Assembly (NCBI GenBank): GCA_022376515.1
Contig: WTXI01000008.1
Coordinates: 124,001 to 188,000 of the forward strand
Reading direction: 5' to 3'
From: Lactifluus volemus
Lineage: Eukaryota > Basidiomycota > Agaricomycetes > Russulales > Russulaceae
Length of the DNA: 64,000 bases
The position numbers and the translations under genes are program-made. Below, piece by piece: positions 11,701 through 23,286 of this stretch (positions within the stretch are counted from its first letter, which is position 1; each line of letters begins with the position of its first letter). The notes beneath the pieces are model-generated. The model saw only the letters and a program-made list of their open reading frames with translations. It did no database searches and was not told the origin of the DNA.

Positions 11701-12509
11701 GTGTGCGGCCTTCAGACTTTGAGCGGCTACCATCCGAATTTCGTCTTGCGTCAGCTTGTCCAGCCGACGAAGCGCATCCTCGATGTCGGTTCTTCCTACC
11801 AACTTGTTGAGGAACGTTTCTTAAATACCCGTGAGGGGAATTGCGGTCATTCATCACCATGTAAACTCACTGGCTACTCCCCGCTCAATCTCGTTTGTCG
11901 CGATTGCAAGGATGGAAAGAACTTCAGCCATCACCTTGGTGATGATATCTGTCAATGGCGCAATCTCGGGTACTTCAACATAAGCCTCAAGACGTTGGAT
12001 GAAATTCTCTATCCTCTCGAAGAGGTCGGCGAGTATTCCATGACTAGTACGAACAGCCTTAACCGACTAAGATACTTTCAGTTGGTGTCACAAACAAAAA
12101 GGAAAGGGGCTCACTGAGAGGAGGATGGCAATTCCTGTGAACACTGCATTTGCAGGAGGATATACCTGCATGATGGGTATCAGTGTACTGATCACCTACA
12201 ACTTGAAGAACCAGGGCCTACCCCACCGACACTGGCACCAATTGTTGCAGAAAAAGTGTAGAGGACATGCACGACAGGATCGAGCCACTTTGTCAACCTA
12301 TCATTGCTATTCGTAGATTGACCAAATTCGCGGATTTGGCTTCGAAGGACAGCAAGAATAGCATCGGCAGAATCACATGTATTAAGCCGGGAGAATAGTG
12401 CATGAGAGGTAAGGTCTTTCTTGGTCGTCTTCTTGTACTCCTCCAAAGCCTTATCGTAAACGTGTTGAAAGCGCAAGGTTGCATCGGTGGCAGTGAGAAT
12501 TTGGGACAT
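8780..12509 (-). CDS. Goodbye-NACHT-ankyrin NLR-like protein 1 (multiply frameshifted)
   Basis: Starts at 12509 (MSQILTATDATLRFQHVYDK) with a fungal STAND N-terminal Goodbye-type domain: LTSHALFSRLNTCDSADAIL, TKWLDPVVHVLYTFSATIG, then GRTDIEDALRRLDKLTQDE near 11790. A NACHT module follows with a P-loop ending GSGKSVLW (about 11180), IYLVVDAVDECPD as Walker B (about 10835) and a downstream helical segment with DDTYMRILQEIPEENRDD. The C-terminal part (about 9900-8780) is ankyrin repeats of the TPLHLAA...LLLEHGA type. Several frame changes break the reading in the NACHT and ankyrin parts, more than in its paralogue at 27.7-32.5 kb, and it carries fewer repeats. Fungal proteins of this class are NLR-like sensors implicated in allorecognition and immunity; no partner is known here. 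It may be a decayed copy or simply error-rich sequence. Confidence 0.75.
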
Positions 12510-13139
12510 GGTCGTTGTGGTACGAGCATATCGTGGAAAGTTTTGGCTCTGTGGGGGAAGAGGGGAATGACGGCAGCCGTGGCTGTGTCCTCGGAAAGAT
12601 ATTAAGATAACGTTAGAGCACGCTGCGCCTAGACACGCACTAGCATTGCTTATGTGTGAGTTCTAACAGGGGGCGGTGCGCACAGCGTCATGGAGCATGG
12701 TTAGAGTACAACTACATCTCCCTCACTCTCCCCACTTTGAGATTGTTTACAAACTTATGGTGAAAAAATGCGAGAGGTAGTATGTGGGAAATGACAGATG
12801 GTATGCGGGGCTAGCTGAGGGTCATTTTAAGCAAAATGTAAAAGGTTTCCGGACCTCATTTTGTGGCCCAGATCGGAATAAACTATCGCTACATGCATGC
12901 ACCAGGGAAGAAGGGTAGTCAGGGGACACAAGTCCACGCAGCGGTCTGAGTCGTATGCCACGTGGTGAGTTTTGTGATAAAGAAGTCTTGAAAGAAGACG
13001 TACATTTTGTTGCTTTGGCGGAAGAAGGAAAGGACAAGTGAGCCAGAAAAAAGACACGATTCTGGTAGCACTCCTTCACAAAGGAGACACAAGGTGTCCA
13101 TTGCCTGTGCTGATCTGTATGGAACGTTGCCGCGACTGT

Positions 13140-13440
13140 ACGACCTCACTACTTCGCCTATCCGGCAACTCCCGAAACCCTTTCAATTCGGTTTCGCTCC
13201 AAGTGAAATCAGAGCGGTAATTCTTGAAGCTTGAAGGACCAAACTGTTGGGACGCGTATAGAGACTCGGATGGGACAGCATTGCAATTTCACACTAACAC
13301 AACCTCCCTCAGCAAACGATGAACTTCAAGTTCTATAAGGCCACAGTTTTGTGTTTTGTGTTTTATTGCTGCGAACTGTTAATATTGGGAATATATTGAT
13401 ATAAGGATGCCTTGACATCTCCCTTGTATTGAGCTCAGGG
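13140..13440. repeat. Repeat R1, partial copy A
   Basis: Shares with 20650-21190, 23500-24030 and 26200-27440 the core CTTTCAATTCGGTTTCGCTC and, downstream, GGACCAAA, CTCGGA..GGGACAG..GCATTG and ATATTGATATAAGGATGC. This is the most diverged copy. Confidence 0.5.
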
Positions 13441-14099
13441 ATGCACCCTTTGTTCATGCCCGAGTGTCTCTGCCCATATGATCCTTCCCTCCCAAGTTCC
13501 CTCCTTCTTTCTCGCCACCAAAGAGCGATACAACACCACCGTCACGGTGGGGCAAACTGACCGAGGTTTTTCGTTCTAGATCAGAAGTCATGTACAGGGA
13601 CGTGAGAACTGCGGATGCCTCCACGATAGAGACACGGCCCTGACGGCCGCCGCAAACAATGCCAGTGTGAATATAAGAATACCGGAAATATCCATGGCAC
13701 TCACACTCGTTTCAAGCTAAGTTAGTTCGAGTTTGACATGTCATGAATCATGATTGACTTCGTCCGAACCGAGATACCTAAGGCTAGATTGAGGTTGAGG
13801 CAGAAAGGACTACGCTAAGAGCTACTGCAGTCTGCTTCGACGTATACTGTCCGCGTTGCAGGGGCGTGTTCTGGCAGTCGAGTCGTGGTTTCGCGTCAAA
13901 AACCCCTGTTCCTCCAACATCAGCGGTCTAACAACGTGCTCACGTGCCTCTCCTCTGGCCTCAGGCTCTCTCCCCGCCTGTCCTTTATCCCCCATTCCAG
14001 CGTGTTTTTTCAGAACTCTCAGAAAGCCGTTTCGATGAAACCACACACCCTGATGAATCAACTCACAGAAAATTTTCCTCAACATTGTCTCTCTGTGGG

Positions 14100-14520
14100 G
14101 TGAACCTGGGAACCTTTTTTTTTTTTGGCTTTTTCTATACCTTGCGTTTCGAGGGGTACGAGTGTCGGTCCCCCAACAACTCTTCAGAACTCCCCGGGCC
14201 CGGCCATCTACAGCCCATCGCCGCCACCCGACACACACAACGCTTCTACTAACCTCGACATCAACTCCCCCAGAATCCTCAATATCGACACCCCGGATGA
14301 CACCCACACAACAGCAGTAACAAAAATGACAGCTGAGCGGACCACAACGAGGAAGAAGATCGAAGACAGGGCATGACGCGATGACGATGGGGACATAGCT
14401 GCGAATTCGCAGCCCTTCATATACCCTGGAGCAGAGATTATCACGGTCTTAGCTACCTCTCTCAAGTTCATAAGCATCGATGTTTAACTGAGTGGAATTC
14501 ATCTAATAGTCAGAAATCAC
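14100..14520. repeat. Repeat R2, copy 1 (paired with 37440-37850)
   Basis: Shares GAGGGGTACGAGTG, CAACTC.TCAGAACTCCCCGG, GACACACAC, CCTCGAC, GCTGAGCGG.CCACA and GTGGAATTCATCTA with 37440-37850 in the same orientation. Insertions and deletions between copies are not multiples of three, so shared coding function is doubtful. Confidence 0.6.
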
Positions 14521-16177
14521 AGATGAAGCTAGGCTGTACTCCCACGTTTGGAAGACGACTAGATCTCTATTTCGCCATTCCGTGCCCGAGATTCTCTTAA
14601 GTTTATCCTGCGTTAAATTTCCAAGAAGAGAAGAATCTCAATCAGGATGCAGGACACGCACCGAACCACGACGGAGAGTTTGAGTTACGCAAGCTAACGG
14701 CATCCCAAAACCACCATCCTCAATTGAATAATGAATTCGACGTCTGCTAGTGAGCCGATCAGCAATTTACAGGGGGGTTTGAGGACGGGGCGATAAGCAG
14801 AGACATGAGAAAAAGGGCTCAGAGTAAGGGATCAAGTAGGACACTCACTAAAATGAGGTAAGAATAGGCGAAGATTACTCATGTAGACCGAAAAGAGGAG
14901 AGAGCTATAAGAGTAGTTGGAAATAAAGTCATGGCTCATCGAACACCGGATACCAGCACTGGCGTTGAGATATGCGGAAAACGCATATGGTACATTCAAT
15001 ATGGTATCCAGACATCCAGATTCCCTGCCAGTGTTCTTCAAGTTGCTCAGGCTATTCCAAATTTTATAGAACCCGTGAGTCAGGAGGCATAAGTTGTAGG
15101 CTGGCCAGGAGCCTGAGAGGATGACCCGCAACGACTCGTCGGAGTCGGAGTCGGAGTCGAACTCTCGAATGGCATATCAAAAGTTTGAAAAAGGTCCAGC
15201 GTGAGAACGGATTGGCCCTTGAACAGTGTGCTAATACTGTACTGTAGCAGTGACAGCGGGTTAACGGGAACTCAGAACTCCGGTGATTCTACTATATTAG
15301 TAGTGATACATGTCAGTGTAAGGGACGTAACACTAGTACCCCACATCAGGTGACATGGTGAGTAGCCGTAAAGGAACCCTGACCTGTGACTGAGTTCAAA
15401 GTTTGACTCCCAGACAGATCCCTATCTTCGTGTTTGTGACTTAAGTTACTTTGGACGTTTGAAACTTATTGGAACTTATTGGGCTTTTTTGACTTATATG
15501 AGTTCGTACAAGCACATACAAATCGAAAATGGTTTGTTGCAGGTTTCCTGATGACTAGCAGTATGATCCGGTCTTTCAATGTCAAAATCGTGCCGGCATC
15601 ACAGCGGATTCCATTCTTCAAACCACGGATGTGGCATACACCATCGCTGATTGCCCACCGTCACCCAATGGCCCGGGTCGAGGAAGATCGAAGTGATCTA
15701 TATGACCTTGGGCCTGGGACTACTAGTTGGCCCTGGTTGTACCTGGTCACGGAATCAACTTATACCATCTCCCCTGTGTTGTATGACCACTCGCCGGCTG
15801 TGTCTCAACATCCTGAAATTTAGAATTTGCTTACATTTTTTCCTCTGGATCTCCAAAGTTATGGCTCAGGCCCCGGCGAGCCCTTGCTGATATTCAGGAA
15901 TAGTGACTCAATGGTGAGAAGAGGCTTCTTAATTTAACTCTCCAAGATATACGTATCTAATCGTGTTTTTCGGCAACGTTCTTACGAACATTTGTCACCA
16001 GAAATGTGAAGTTCCACCATCACTTAACATGTCCAAACAGCGTCCAAACAGCGACTAACATCAGCCTCCTTGATGCGCCCCTTTTCGTTGTTCTGTGGTA
16101 AGTATTCCTGGGCGTCCATCAAGGCTTGCCTTTAACAGCTATAAACTACGCTCCTATCTAGGAAGGTTTCCCCAGCA

Positions 16178-18435
16178 GATGTTCTTTTCTGCATTTCCTT
16201 CAGGCATCCATCTAGATTGCTAACACATGTAGCGCCCATTGCCGAACAGTACCTCTCCAGGAGGTGTCACTTCTCTGTCTCAAGTTCCTTATCAGACGCA
16301 TTGAACACGGTACTTATTCGCGCCTTTCTTTCGGTCTTCATTCCCCTGCTTATAACTCCCAATCGCTTGATCTTGGCACTCGAAAACTCGCAATCATGAT
16401 AAGTCCACCCCCCAATGAGCTCTTTACCGCATTTTCTTTCATTGGCTTCCTCATGTGCGCTATCCCTTTCTACTGGCACTTTCAAGGTCAGTTATAATCT
16501 ATGAAGGGGAAGTACGAGCCCTAAGTATTCACGTCATAGCTCGGAATGTGGGAACTTGCTTGTACATGGCATGGACTGGTCTCGGGTGTTTGATACTATG
16601 CATCGACTCGATTGTATGGAACAAAAACATGGTCAACAGAGCTCCGGTCTACTGTGACATCTGTACGCCCCTGGAGTATTACACCCGAAACGTTCATTGA
16701 CGAATATCCTTTCACGGATTCGACAGCCACCCGCTTTCAAATCGCGCTCAATTCCGCACTCCCAGCTTGTTCACTCTGTATTCAACGTCGCCTATACAAG
16801 TGTACGACTGTGACCACCGGAGGAGCGACGCGCGAAGAGAAACGCCGGGACGTTGTCATTGATCTGCTCATTGGTATTGGCATTCCAATTCTTCAGGTCG
16901 TAGCTCGTAATTCCGCTCATCGATATTCTTCATTGCCATTTATCTAACTGGCTGTGACGCAGAGCACGTTGTATCTGGACGACGTTACCTTATTTTCGAG
17001 GATTACGGGCCCGCCCACCATACAGTATCGACGCCAGCCGCTATCCCTCTTTTCTATGCATGGCCTGTTGCGATTGGCACCGTATCTTTCTTCTACTGCG
17101 GTAAGTATCCGGCCCTTACCCTTCACCTTCAGTCTTACAGCTCATTTTTTGACAGTGATGAACATATATCACCTCTACAGACGTAAGCGTCAGTTCAAAG
17201 ATATGCCAGTCATATCTTCGGGCTCCGGCATCAATCGAAGCATCTACATCCGCCTCATGTTGCTTTCCTCTGTTGAGATACTTGGAACAATTCCACTGGG
17301 GTCATATTGGATTTCGTTCGCGGTGAAGCAAGGTTTAAGGAAATGGGGGAGCTGGGCTGACGTCCACAGCCACTATTCTGTGATTCGGCAGATCCCGAGC
17401 ATCGTATGGAAACACAACTACCCATCAGTGGTTGGTCTTGAGTTGACAAGATGGTCGCTTGTCTTGTGCGCCTTCCTCTTCTTTGCGTTTTTTGGCCTTG
17501 CGGAAGAAGCGTGGAAACATTACCGTCTTGTGTACACATCTCTTGCCAATCGTCTTGGCTACTCGACCTCGTCTAACACCACTTGTTCATCAAATGGGTA
17601 CGCGGTTCAACTGACTGCTCTTGCGTGACGGGCTCATTTAATATTTTCAGTGCTCCGACTTCCTCTCAACTTACGAACAGAACTACTGGCCGCATGGTCT
17701 TTGCGACGACGCCAGGGCCGAGGGGAGATTCCGCCGTTTCATATTCCGACCAACTTTCTATCGAGTCTACTCGCATCGCCGACGACCTGGGGCCCGAGTT
17801 CAAAAGTGGGAAGCATCCAGATTTGGAGTCCACGGCGTCATCCTCGATTTTCAGCCTCCCAGATGGACAGCAGGGCGAGTTGTGTCAATCGCACACGGCT
17901 TCTTCACGTTTGGAGTTTATGACTAGTACAATCGCTTGACCTAGTTAGGTTTTATGGCCACGATGCTCATGCGGACGAATGGATGGCTTCATACGTGCTA
18001 CATCTACATGTAATGCCAAGCGTGTGTTTATTCGATTTTACAATATATATAGCCCGTAATCTTTGGCTTAGGGTTGATACAAATTCTTCGAGCCTGCCCA
18101 TGCAAGCCTCGCACAAATTTACTTAGCCTTCCTACTGCATACGCTGCCAAGTTCATCGATCGTTCATCATTGATAGTAAGGGACCATTTGAGGTCATAGA
18201 TTTAATAGTATGCATCTTCCTCTGTTCAACCCTTTCCTCACAGGCCAGTCTTCATTGACTTTCCTTTTGGTTGAATAGGCAACTCGACATATTGGTTGAT
18301 TCGAAACGATGTGTGGCAGAAACTTTGTAAATTGGAAACCTATGAAACATTGAAACCAGGAACCTGCCAGTGACTTATCTATGAGACCTGAAAACAAGCG
18401 GAAAGTTGGAAATTATTTGTTTTGTTGATAGGATT
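16178..18435 (+). repeat. Segmental duplication unit B (STE3-2), direct copy at 24024-26190
   Basis: Homology starts at GATGTTCTTTTCTGCATTTCC (24024: GATGTTCCTTTCTGC), covers the receptor, its introns and about 450 bp of 3' flank, and ends near GAAAGTTGGAAATTAT. The two copies are far closer to each other than to the other receptors. Confidence 0.8.
16396..17939 (+). CDS. STE3: STE3-type pheromone receptor 2
   Basis: Same six-exon structure as receptor 1, roughly 420 residues, with no frame break found. Landmarks are SPPPNELFTAFSFIGFLMCA (TM1), NVGTCLYMAWTGLGCLIL, SIVWNKNMVNRAPVYCDI, RFQIALNSALPACSLCIQRR, LGIPILQ-like GIGIPILQVVA, YLIFEDYGP in the loop, FFYCG then VMNIYHLYRRKRQFKDM, RLMLLSSVEILGTIPLGSYW and LCAFLFFAFFGLAEEAW. 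Intron 2 uses a normal GT donor (GTACGCCC). The last exon is joined at AATGG|TGCTCC and gives a serine-rich cytoplasmic tail with SYSDQLSIESTRIA, ending MTSTIA. This is the most intact member of the cluster. Its duplicate at 24244 shares 3' flank, so the two could recombine. Confidence 0.9.
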
Positions 18436-21400
18436 GATAACTCAATATGGAGCTATAAATAAAGTGAATCAAGCGATCATGATTGAGAGAGATGAGCTGG
18501 GTTAGGCAATTGACGAAGATCAAACATTTTCGGTGGCGAAAGTAATTGAATAGAGTCAGAGTGTCACAACTTGAAGCTTGAAGCTTGAAGGGTCAGGTCC
18601 CAAAATCTCAGGTGCGGCATCGTTGTGCTCGATTAGAATAAGACTCTCAGGCTTTAAGTGGGACAACACATTAATAAACGTGAGGCATCGCCTCCAGGTA
18701 CCAAGTGGCGATGAATGATCTGATGGAAACCTGAGAAATGCGTCAGTGCGGTATTGGAAGGGAAAACCAAGGGGAAAACGGTATCGGAAACTGAGTTGTA
18801 GAGTTTGTCCGTGAAGGCCGCCGGCCCGGTCGGTGTCAGTGGAGCTCCCGCTGGTATCTCCAGTGGTAACTTTCCTCCTGGGCCCATCGGCAATAGACCG
18901 TATGAGCTATAGATACTTGCCATAGTTTGTCGCCTTTCTTCATTCTTTTTGAGGAATCCAGAAAATGGCCAACGTCTACTAATATGAATCGATAATGTGG
19001 CTTTTTTTGGCGCTTGCCAGGCACGGCCCAGGTGTTCGGTTGCACAACTTCAGGCCGGTGTGAATCAGATGCTAGGATTCCTGATGTAGGGCTCCCCACG
19101 CATGGTATCATAAATTATAGTTTGCGGTACGTATCTGAAATGCCGGATTACGGTACGTCCACAGCTACACGAGTGTGGATACATATTTTCCCACCCTTGT
19201 GTTGCGCCTACCGCAACGCTTCCTGGGGGTTTGTACCGAGCAGTTTGTAGCTCAATACCGGGTGACCCAGCTTGAATTCACACAATGCTTGGTATTATCG
19301 TGATATAAGGCCTGACATGCTTGACGTCTCCGAGTCAGTCTCAAAGCCATCAACGTACGAGGGAGTACAAGTACTTTCAGACACTGTTTTGTGAGCAGAT
19401 TTTTGGAGAAAAATCACTTAGGAAACGGGATGCAACACCATCAGTCCAATGGCGACGCCATGTTACCTATAGACTCAGCCATCATCACATGTTGACTGAG
19501 TCGGTTAGGTCAAAGAACGATGGAGGAACGTGATCAAAACTGAGTGGTCATGGGAGTAGCGATTTCTCGGCCCTACTGCTCAGGTTAGTCAACCGTAACT
19601 TAGCTGGATTGTGCAGGAGCGAATCCTGCCCAAAGCTGCCACAGGGCTTGTTAGACTAGTGGGCTAACTAGCGAAAGGGACGCGATACACCCACTGTACG
19701 ATTGCAGGTAATAACCTTCCTCTGAACCAGCCCTGTCTGCACGTCCGTCAACCACTTCACCCCACTCACCAACGCTGCTTGCTGTAGCAAGTCTGACGTA
19801 CAGTTAACAACCGTGTCATAAGCAGAGCCACATTACATGGTGCACCGACTTTTGAAAACAGCCTCCATGATCCGAGTCTGAATACTACTTTTGTAGTATG
19901 CTATCAGCCTGAGCTCCAATGTCGCATAATAGACATAGATAATTACCTTGATTATGATCCTCTTCCGATCGACCTCTAAAGGAGGGCTCGGAGAGTACTT
20001 GCACATTCCCTGCAAAACGGGATTCTCGAGACAGTCATTGGATGACCCCTCGTGCGAAATTGTGCGCTATAGTGATCCTGACTAAGGAACACCGTTCCAG
20101 GTTCGAGTAGATTGTGATCATGCTTGAGTCTGGGACTGCGCCTGTTGTGATCGCAGCTATCATGGTATCGGCAGGACTAGTTGAAGGGCCTGACGACATA
20201 CGGTGTGCCAATAGATGACTAGTGACGGGTGTGCCCGAAGCTAGACCGAAAAATCATTTTAACGAGCCACGGCTCAAGAGGTTCGACGAGCCAAAAACCG
20301 AGTACCTGCTTCCATCATGCACAGGGATCGGGATCACTGGATCTCTACCATGGCCTGTCTCGTGCTCCCACCTTCTGCCTAGTAGGGAAGTCAGTGGCCA
20401 ACACAATCCATGTGTTTTGAATCTTCGTACATGAAAAACCTCCTGCGTCTATGCTCTAGCCTCCAATCATTTTCCCACCGTGAATGTCTTCTCTTAGTCT
20501 TGAGTTTGATCGGTGGCTAGTGATAGACAACTTGATTGGGAATGGCACAGCCAAGGCAGCATTAACCTGTGAAAGGTTTTGTTCTCATCACAGGTTCGTA
20601 CCGTGATGCGTGAACTTGTGTGAATCTATTGAACGCGGGTTGGACTCAAGCAGCCGTCGCGAAGGCGAGGTGAAGGAGAGAGTCAAGGCGTTGAACATGG
20701 TAAGGAGATCAGCGGGAGATAGATCCACGTTACTCCAGGATCCAGCCATCCCAGGTGCTGTTTGGTGGCAGCAGTAGCGATGGCGAAGGTGAAAACCAGG
20801 AGTCCAGGCCCTCGAGTTCAACTACAGTCACGTGATAAGAGCGCGGCCTGGAAAAAGTTTCTTCCGGCAACCCCCGAACCCCCTGCGCATTTTCAATTTG
20901 GGTTCGGTCCATTTTTTCTTTCAAGTAGTAGTGGTCATGATTGAAATTTGTGTTATAAGCGAAGCCGGAGCATCGTAAGGACCAAATTTTTGTGCCCGGG
21001 ACTCGACGACTCGTACGGGACAGTCAAGGGGACAGCATTGCTGAACGAGGCCGGAGTTTCATGTTTATTGCCATGAACTGTTGATACACAAAGGGAGGGG
21101 ATCTGAATCTAAGGACATATTGATAAGGAAATAAGCGAATGCATTGATGTTTTCTTTGCATTGCCATCCTTGTTCAATCACGTGACCAATGGAGGGGTGG
21201 GCAGGACAGTGTAGGGATACTGTAGTACAGTATTTATACAGGAATTTATGGATATTGAGATACCAAAAAAAAGCAGTGTGATGTAACTAACGGATCCAAG
21301 CCTTATACACACAATCATTAAAGATGTAGAATAACTCGAAAGGAGCATCAAGAGTCCCGGGCCTGCCTTCCTTTTCCCATCAAGCTCTGCTGTCGTCTTC

Positions 21401-21596
21401 TGCGTTGGGATTGAATGACATCAATATTCAAGAATCATCCTTCCAGAGGGTTACGTTTTATTACAGGGCTACCGTAGACATAGAACGTGAAACTGAGCGA
21501 ATAGATTTGTACTATTACATGCGAAATCGTGTCATCGACCTGCCAATATCCACTATGGCCGTATAAGTGTAATTGTATGATTGAGTTTTGGCCATG
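17940..21596. other. Gene-poor interval between STE3-2 and STE3-3
   Basis: 3.7 kb without a supported gene. 17940-18435 is the duplicated 3' flank of STE3-2, with a TTTATTCGATTTTACAATAT element near 18027 that recurs near 25787 and, weakly, at 35750. A minus-strand frame at 18654-18923 (89 codons, MASIYSSYGLLPMGPGG..., ending MCCPT) has no recognisable domain. 20650-21190 is repeat R1 copy B. 21300-21596 is the 3' flank of STE3-3, with a relic of the NLR tail. Confidence 0.45.
20650..21190 (-). repeat. Repeat R1, copy B
   Basis: On the minus strand the block reads KMDRTQIENAQ, then YHVTVVELE and, in another frame, DLLTMFNALTLS. The same peptide-like segments appear in copies C and D. It may be a relic of a small gene or simply an intergenic repeat. 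Confidence 0.55.
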
Positions 21597-23286
21597 TCAG
21601 ACTCTTGAGGTGGAACCGGACTCGGAAGCGGCTATAGTCGGTCGATGTGACTGGTCCTGTAACCCATCGTCAAGGGTCAAAACAACAGAAAATGGTGCCG
21701 TGTATCCAGAAGTTGAAATTTGTTCAATTCTGAACCCGGGTCTTAGATCGCTAGCGATGCAAGTGGACGGGATGGCAAGTTGGTCTGAGAATGAAAGTCC
21801 GGGATCTCGCCTTGTTCCTGGATTCGCTCCGAAGGCCATGCTGCCAGTCCCTGTGCTCTTCAGATAAGGGGAAATCGAAGTCCTGAAATTAGATGAGCCC
21901 AGTGCCCGTCATTCAAGAGAAGTCCGTTGGATTACGTACTCACTGGCATGTGGTGAGTTACTAGACGAGGTTACTAGTGAGTAGCCGACATGATGGGCAA
22001 GAGTTGTGTAAATGAGACGATAATGTCTCCACGCATCTTCCGCGAGGCCGAAAAATGCGAATAAGAGGAAGGCGCACAGGACGACGGTCCATCTGAACAA
22101 CTCGAGAGAGAGAACGCTTTGGGGGTCGTGTTTCCACACGATGTTTGGAATCTGCTCAATGTGAGAATAATCGTTGTGGATTTGGGCCCAGCTCTCCCAC
22201 TTTTGTATACCAACTTGATATCACATGCAATATAATACGACCCTAGTGGAACAGTTCCGAGAATTTCGACTGAGGAAAGCGCCATCAGGCGGATGTAGAG
22301 GCCTCGATTGAAACCAGAGTTGGGAGATGCCATATCTTTTGACTGACGCAGACGCTTGAAGATATGATAGATATTCATCACTGTCGAAACATGAGCTGCA
22401 GGATTGAAGGCCGTGGGTAAGAATAGATACTTACCACAGTAGACGAGAGACACGGTACCAATCGCAACAGGCCATGCGAAGAAGAGAGGAAAAGTGGCTG
22501 GCGTATCTAATGTGGCCTGGGAAGGCCCGAAGTCCTCATAAAGAACATAACGTTCTCCAGATACAACGTACTCTGCATCGCATCCATTTAGATAAACGAT
22601 TATGAAGAGGATCGCCGAGAGTAATCACCAGCTACAATCTGGAGAATTGGAATTCCAAGACAAATGAACAGATCAGCGATGATTGCACGACGTTTCTCTG
22701 CGCGCGTCGCCACTTTGGCCGTCATGGTCCAACACTTGTAGAGTTGACGCTGAATACAAAGTGAACAAGCTGGGATTGCGGCGTTGAGTGCGACTTGAAA
22801 GCGAGTCGCTGTCAGGTCCATTAGTTAGCCTCCCGGACGCAACGGGTCAGGACCTGCCGATATCACAGTAGACCGGAGCTCTGTCGATCATGTTTTTGTT
22901 CCATACGATTGAGTTAATGCAGAGTATGAGACACCCGAGACCTGTCCATGCCATATTCATGCAAGTTCCTATGTTCCGAGCTATGAGGTAAATACTTATT
23001 AATAAAGCTCTGTACCGCAAGGATTCCTATATTGCAACTGACCTTTGAAGTGCCAGTAGAAAGGGATGGCGCACATGGTGAAGCCAATAAAAGAAATGCA
23101 GTAAAGAGCTCATTGGGAGGTGGGGGGGTCATTAAGTTTTCCGAGTGTCAAGTCAAACGATTGCCAGTGGGAGTTTTTACTAAGGGAAATGGAAGGGACC
23201 TGAACGGAAACTGGACGGAAACCAGATCTCTACTGGCGAATCGACAGCAGAGGGTAGAAAGGGATGTGAGTGGGTAGGGTATGGGA
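21300..23286 (-). repeat. Segmental duplication unit A', inverted copy of 6829-8830
   Basis: The reverse complement matches the STE3-1 unit from the leader to the end of the NLR gene. At 21310-21350 it retains GAGTTATTCTAC and TTTAATGATTGTGTG, which correspond to the last codons and stop region of NLR-1, and then diverges. The copy thus took the receptor and only the tip of the neighbouring NLR. Confidence 0.75.
21597..23132 (-). CDS. STE3: STE3-type pheromone receptor 3 (two single-base frame breaks)
   Basis: Inverted paralogue of receptor 1. Start at 23132 (MTPPPPNELFTAF). Exon 1 loses frame at about 23093-23097, where one T of a T-run is missing relative to receptor 1, and exon 5 loses frame at about 22209-22214, again one T short. 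Otherwise the full receptor is recognisable: NIGTCMNMAWTGLGCLIL, SIVWNKNMIDRAPVYCDI, RFQVALNAAIPACSLCIQRQ, YVLYEDFGPSQ, VMNIYHIFKRLRQSKDM, RLMALSSVEILGTVPLGSYY and LCAFLLFAFFGLAEDAWRHY. Intron 2 (22809-22857) has the same GC-AG boundary as STE3-1. The tail is longer than in STE3-1 and ends SGSTSRV. Either a pseudogene or a functional gene with assembly indels; both deficits sit in homopolymers. Confidence 0.85.

Larger units (their letters stand above)
12510..16395. other. Gene-poor interval upstream of STE3-2
   Basis: No protein-coding gene can be supported in 3.9 kb. It contains a partial copy of repeat R1 (about 13140-13440), a copy of repeat R2 (about 14100-14520), a TCGGAG hexamer run at 15138-15160, and sequence at about 15580-16395 that resembles the leader of STE3-5 (33470-34056). 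I scanned both strands for short frames ending in a CaaX box and found none with an upstream Met. Confidence 0.5.

Noticed and set aside
14125..14376. Plus-strand frame in R2 copy 1 as a small gene paired with 37475-37747
   Set aside because: The two frames do not align as proteins; indels between copies are not multiples of three.
18020..18060. Minus-strand frame ending CK(I/V)E-stop 3' of STE3-2, 4 and 5
   Set aside because: Upstream reading frames are unrelated between copies; the conservation is better explained by a 3' UTR element.
18654..18923. 89-codon minus-strand frame ending MCCPT, a possible CaaX protein
   Set aside because: The C-C-P-T end is not a normal farnesylation box, and there is no maturation motif or conservation near other receptors.
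19600..19690. GAGCGAATCCTGCCC-like string suggesting a tRNA T-loop
   Set aside because: No cloverleaf with acceptor and anticodon stems could be built around it; no tRNA was found elsewhere in the window.
21050..21110. Frame ending CLLP-stop, conserved between R1 copies B and D
   Set aside because: Copy D has an in-frame stop just upstream and copy B has no Met start.
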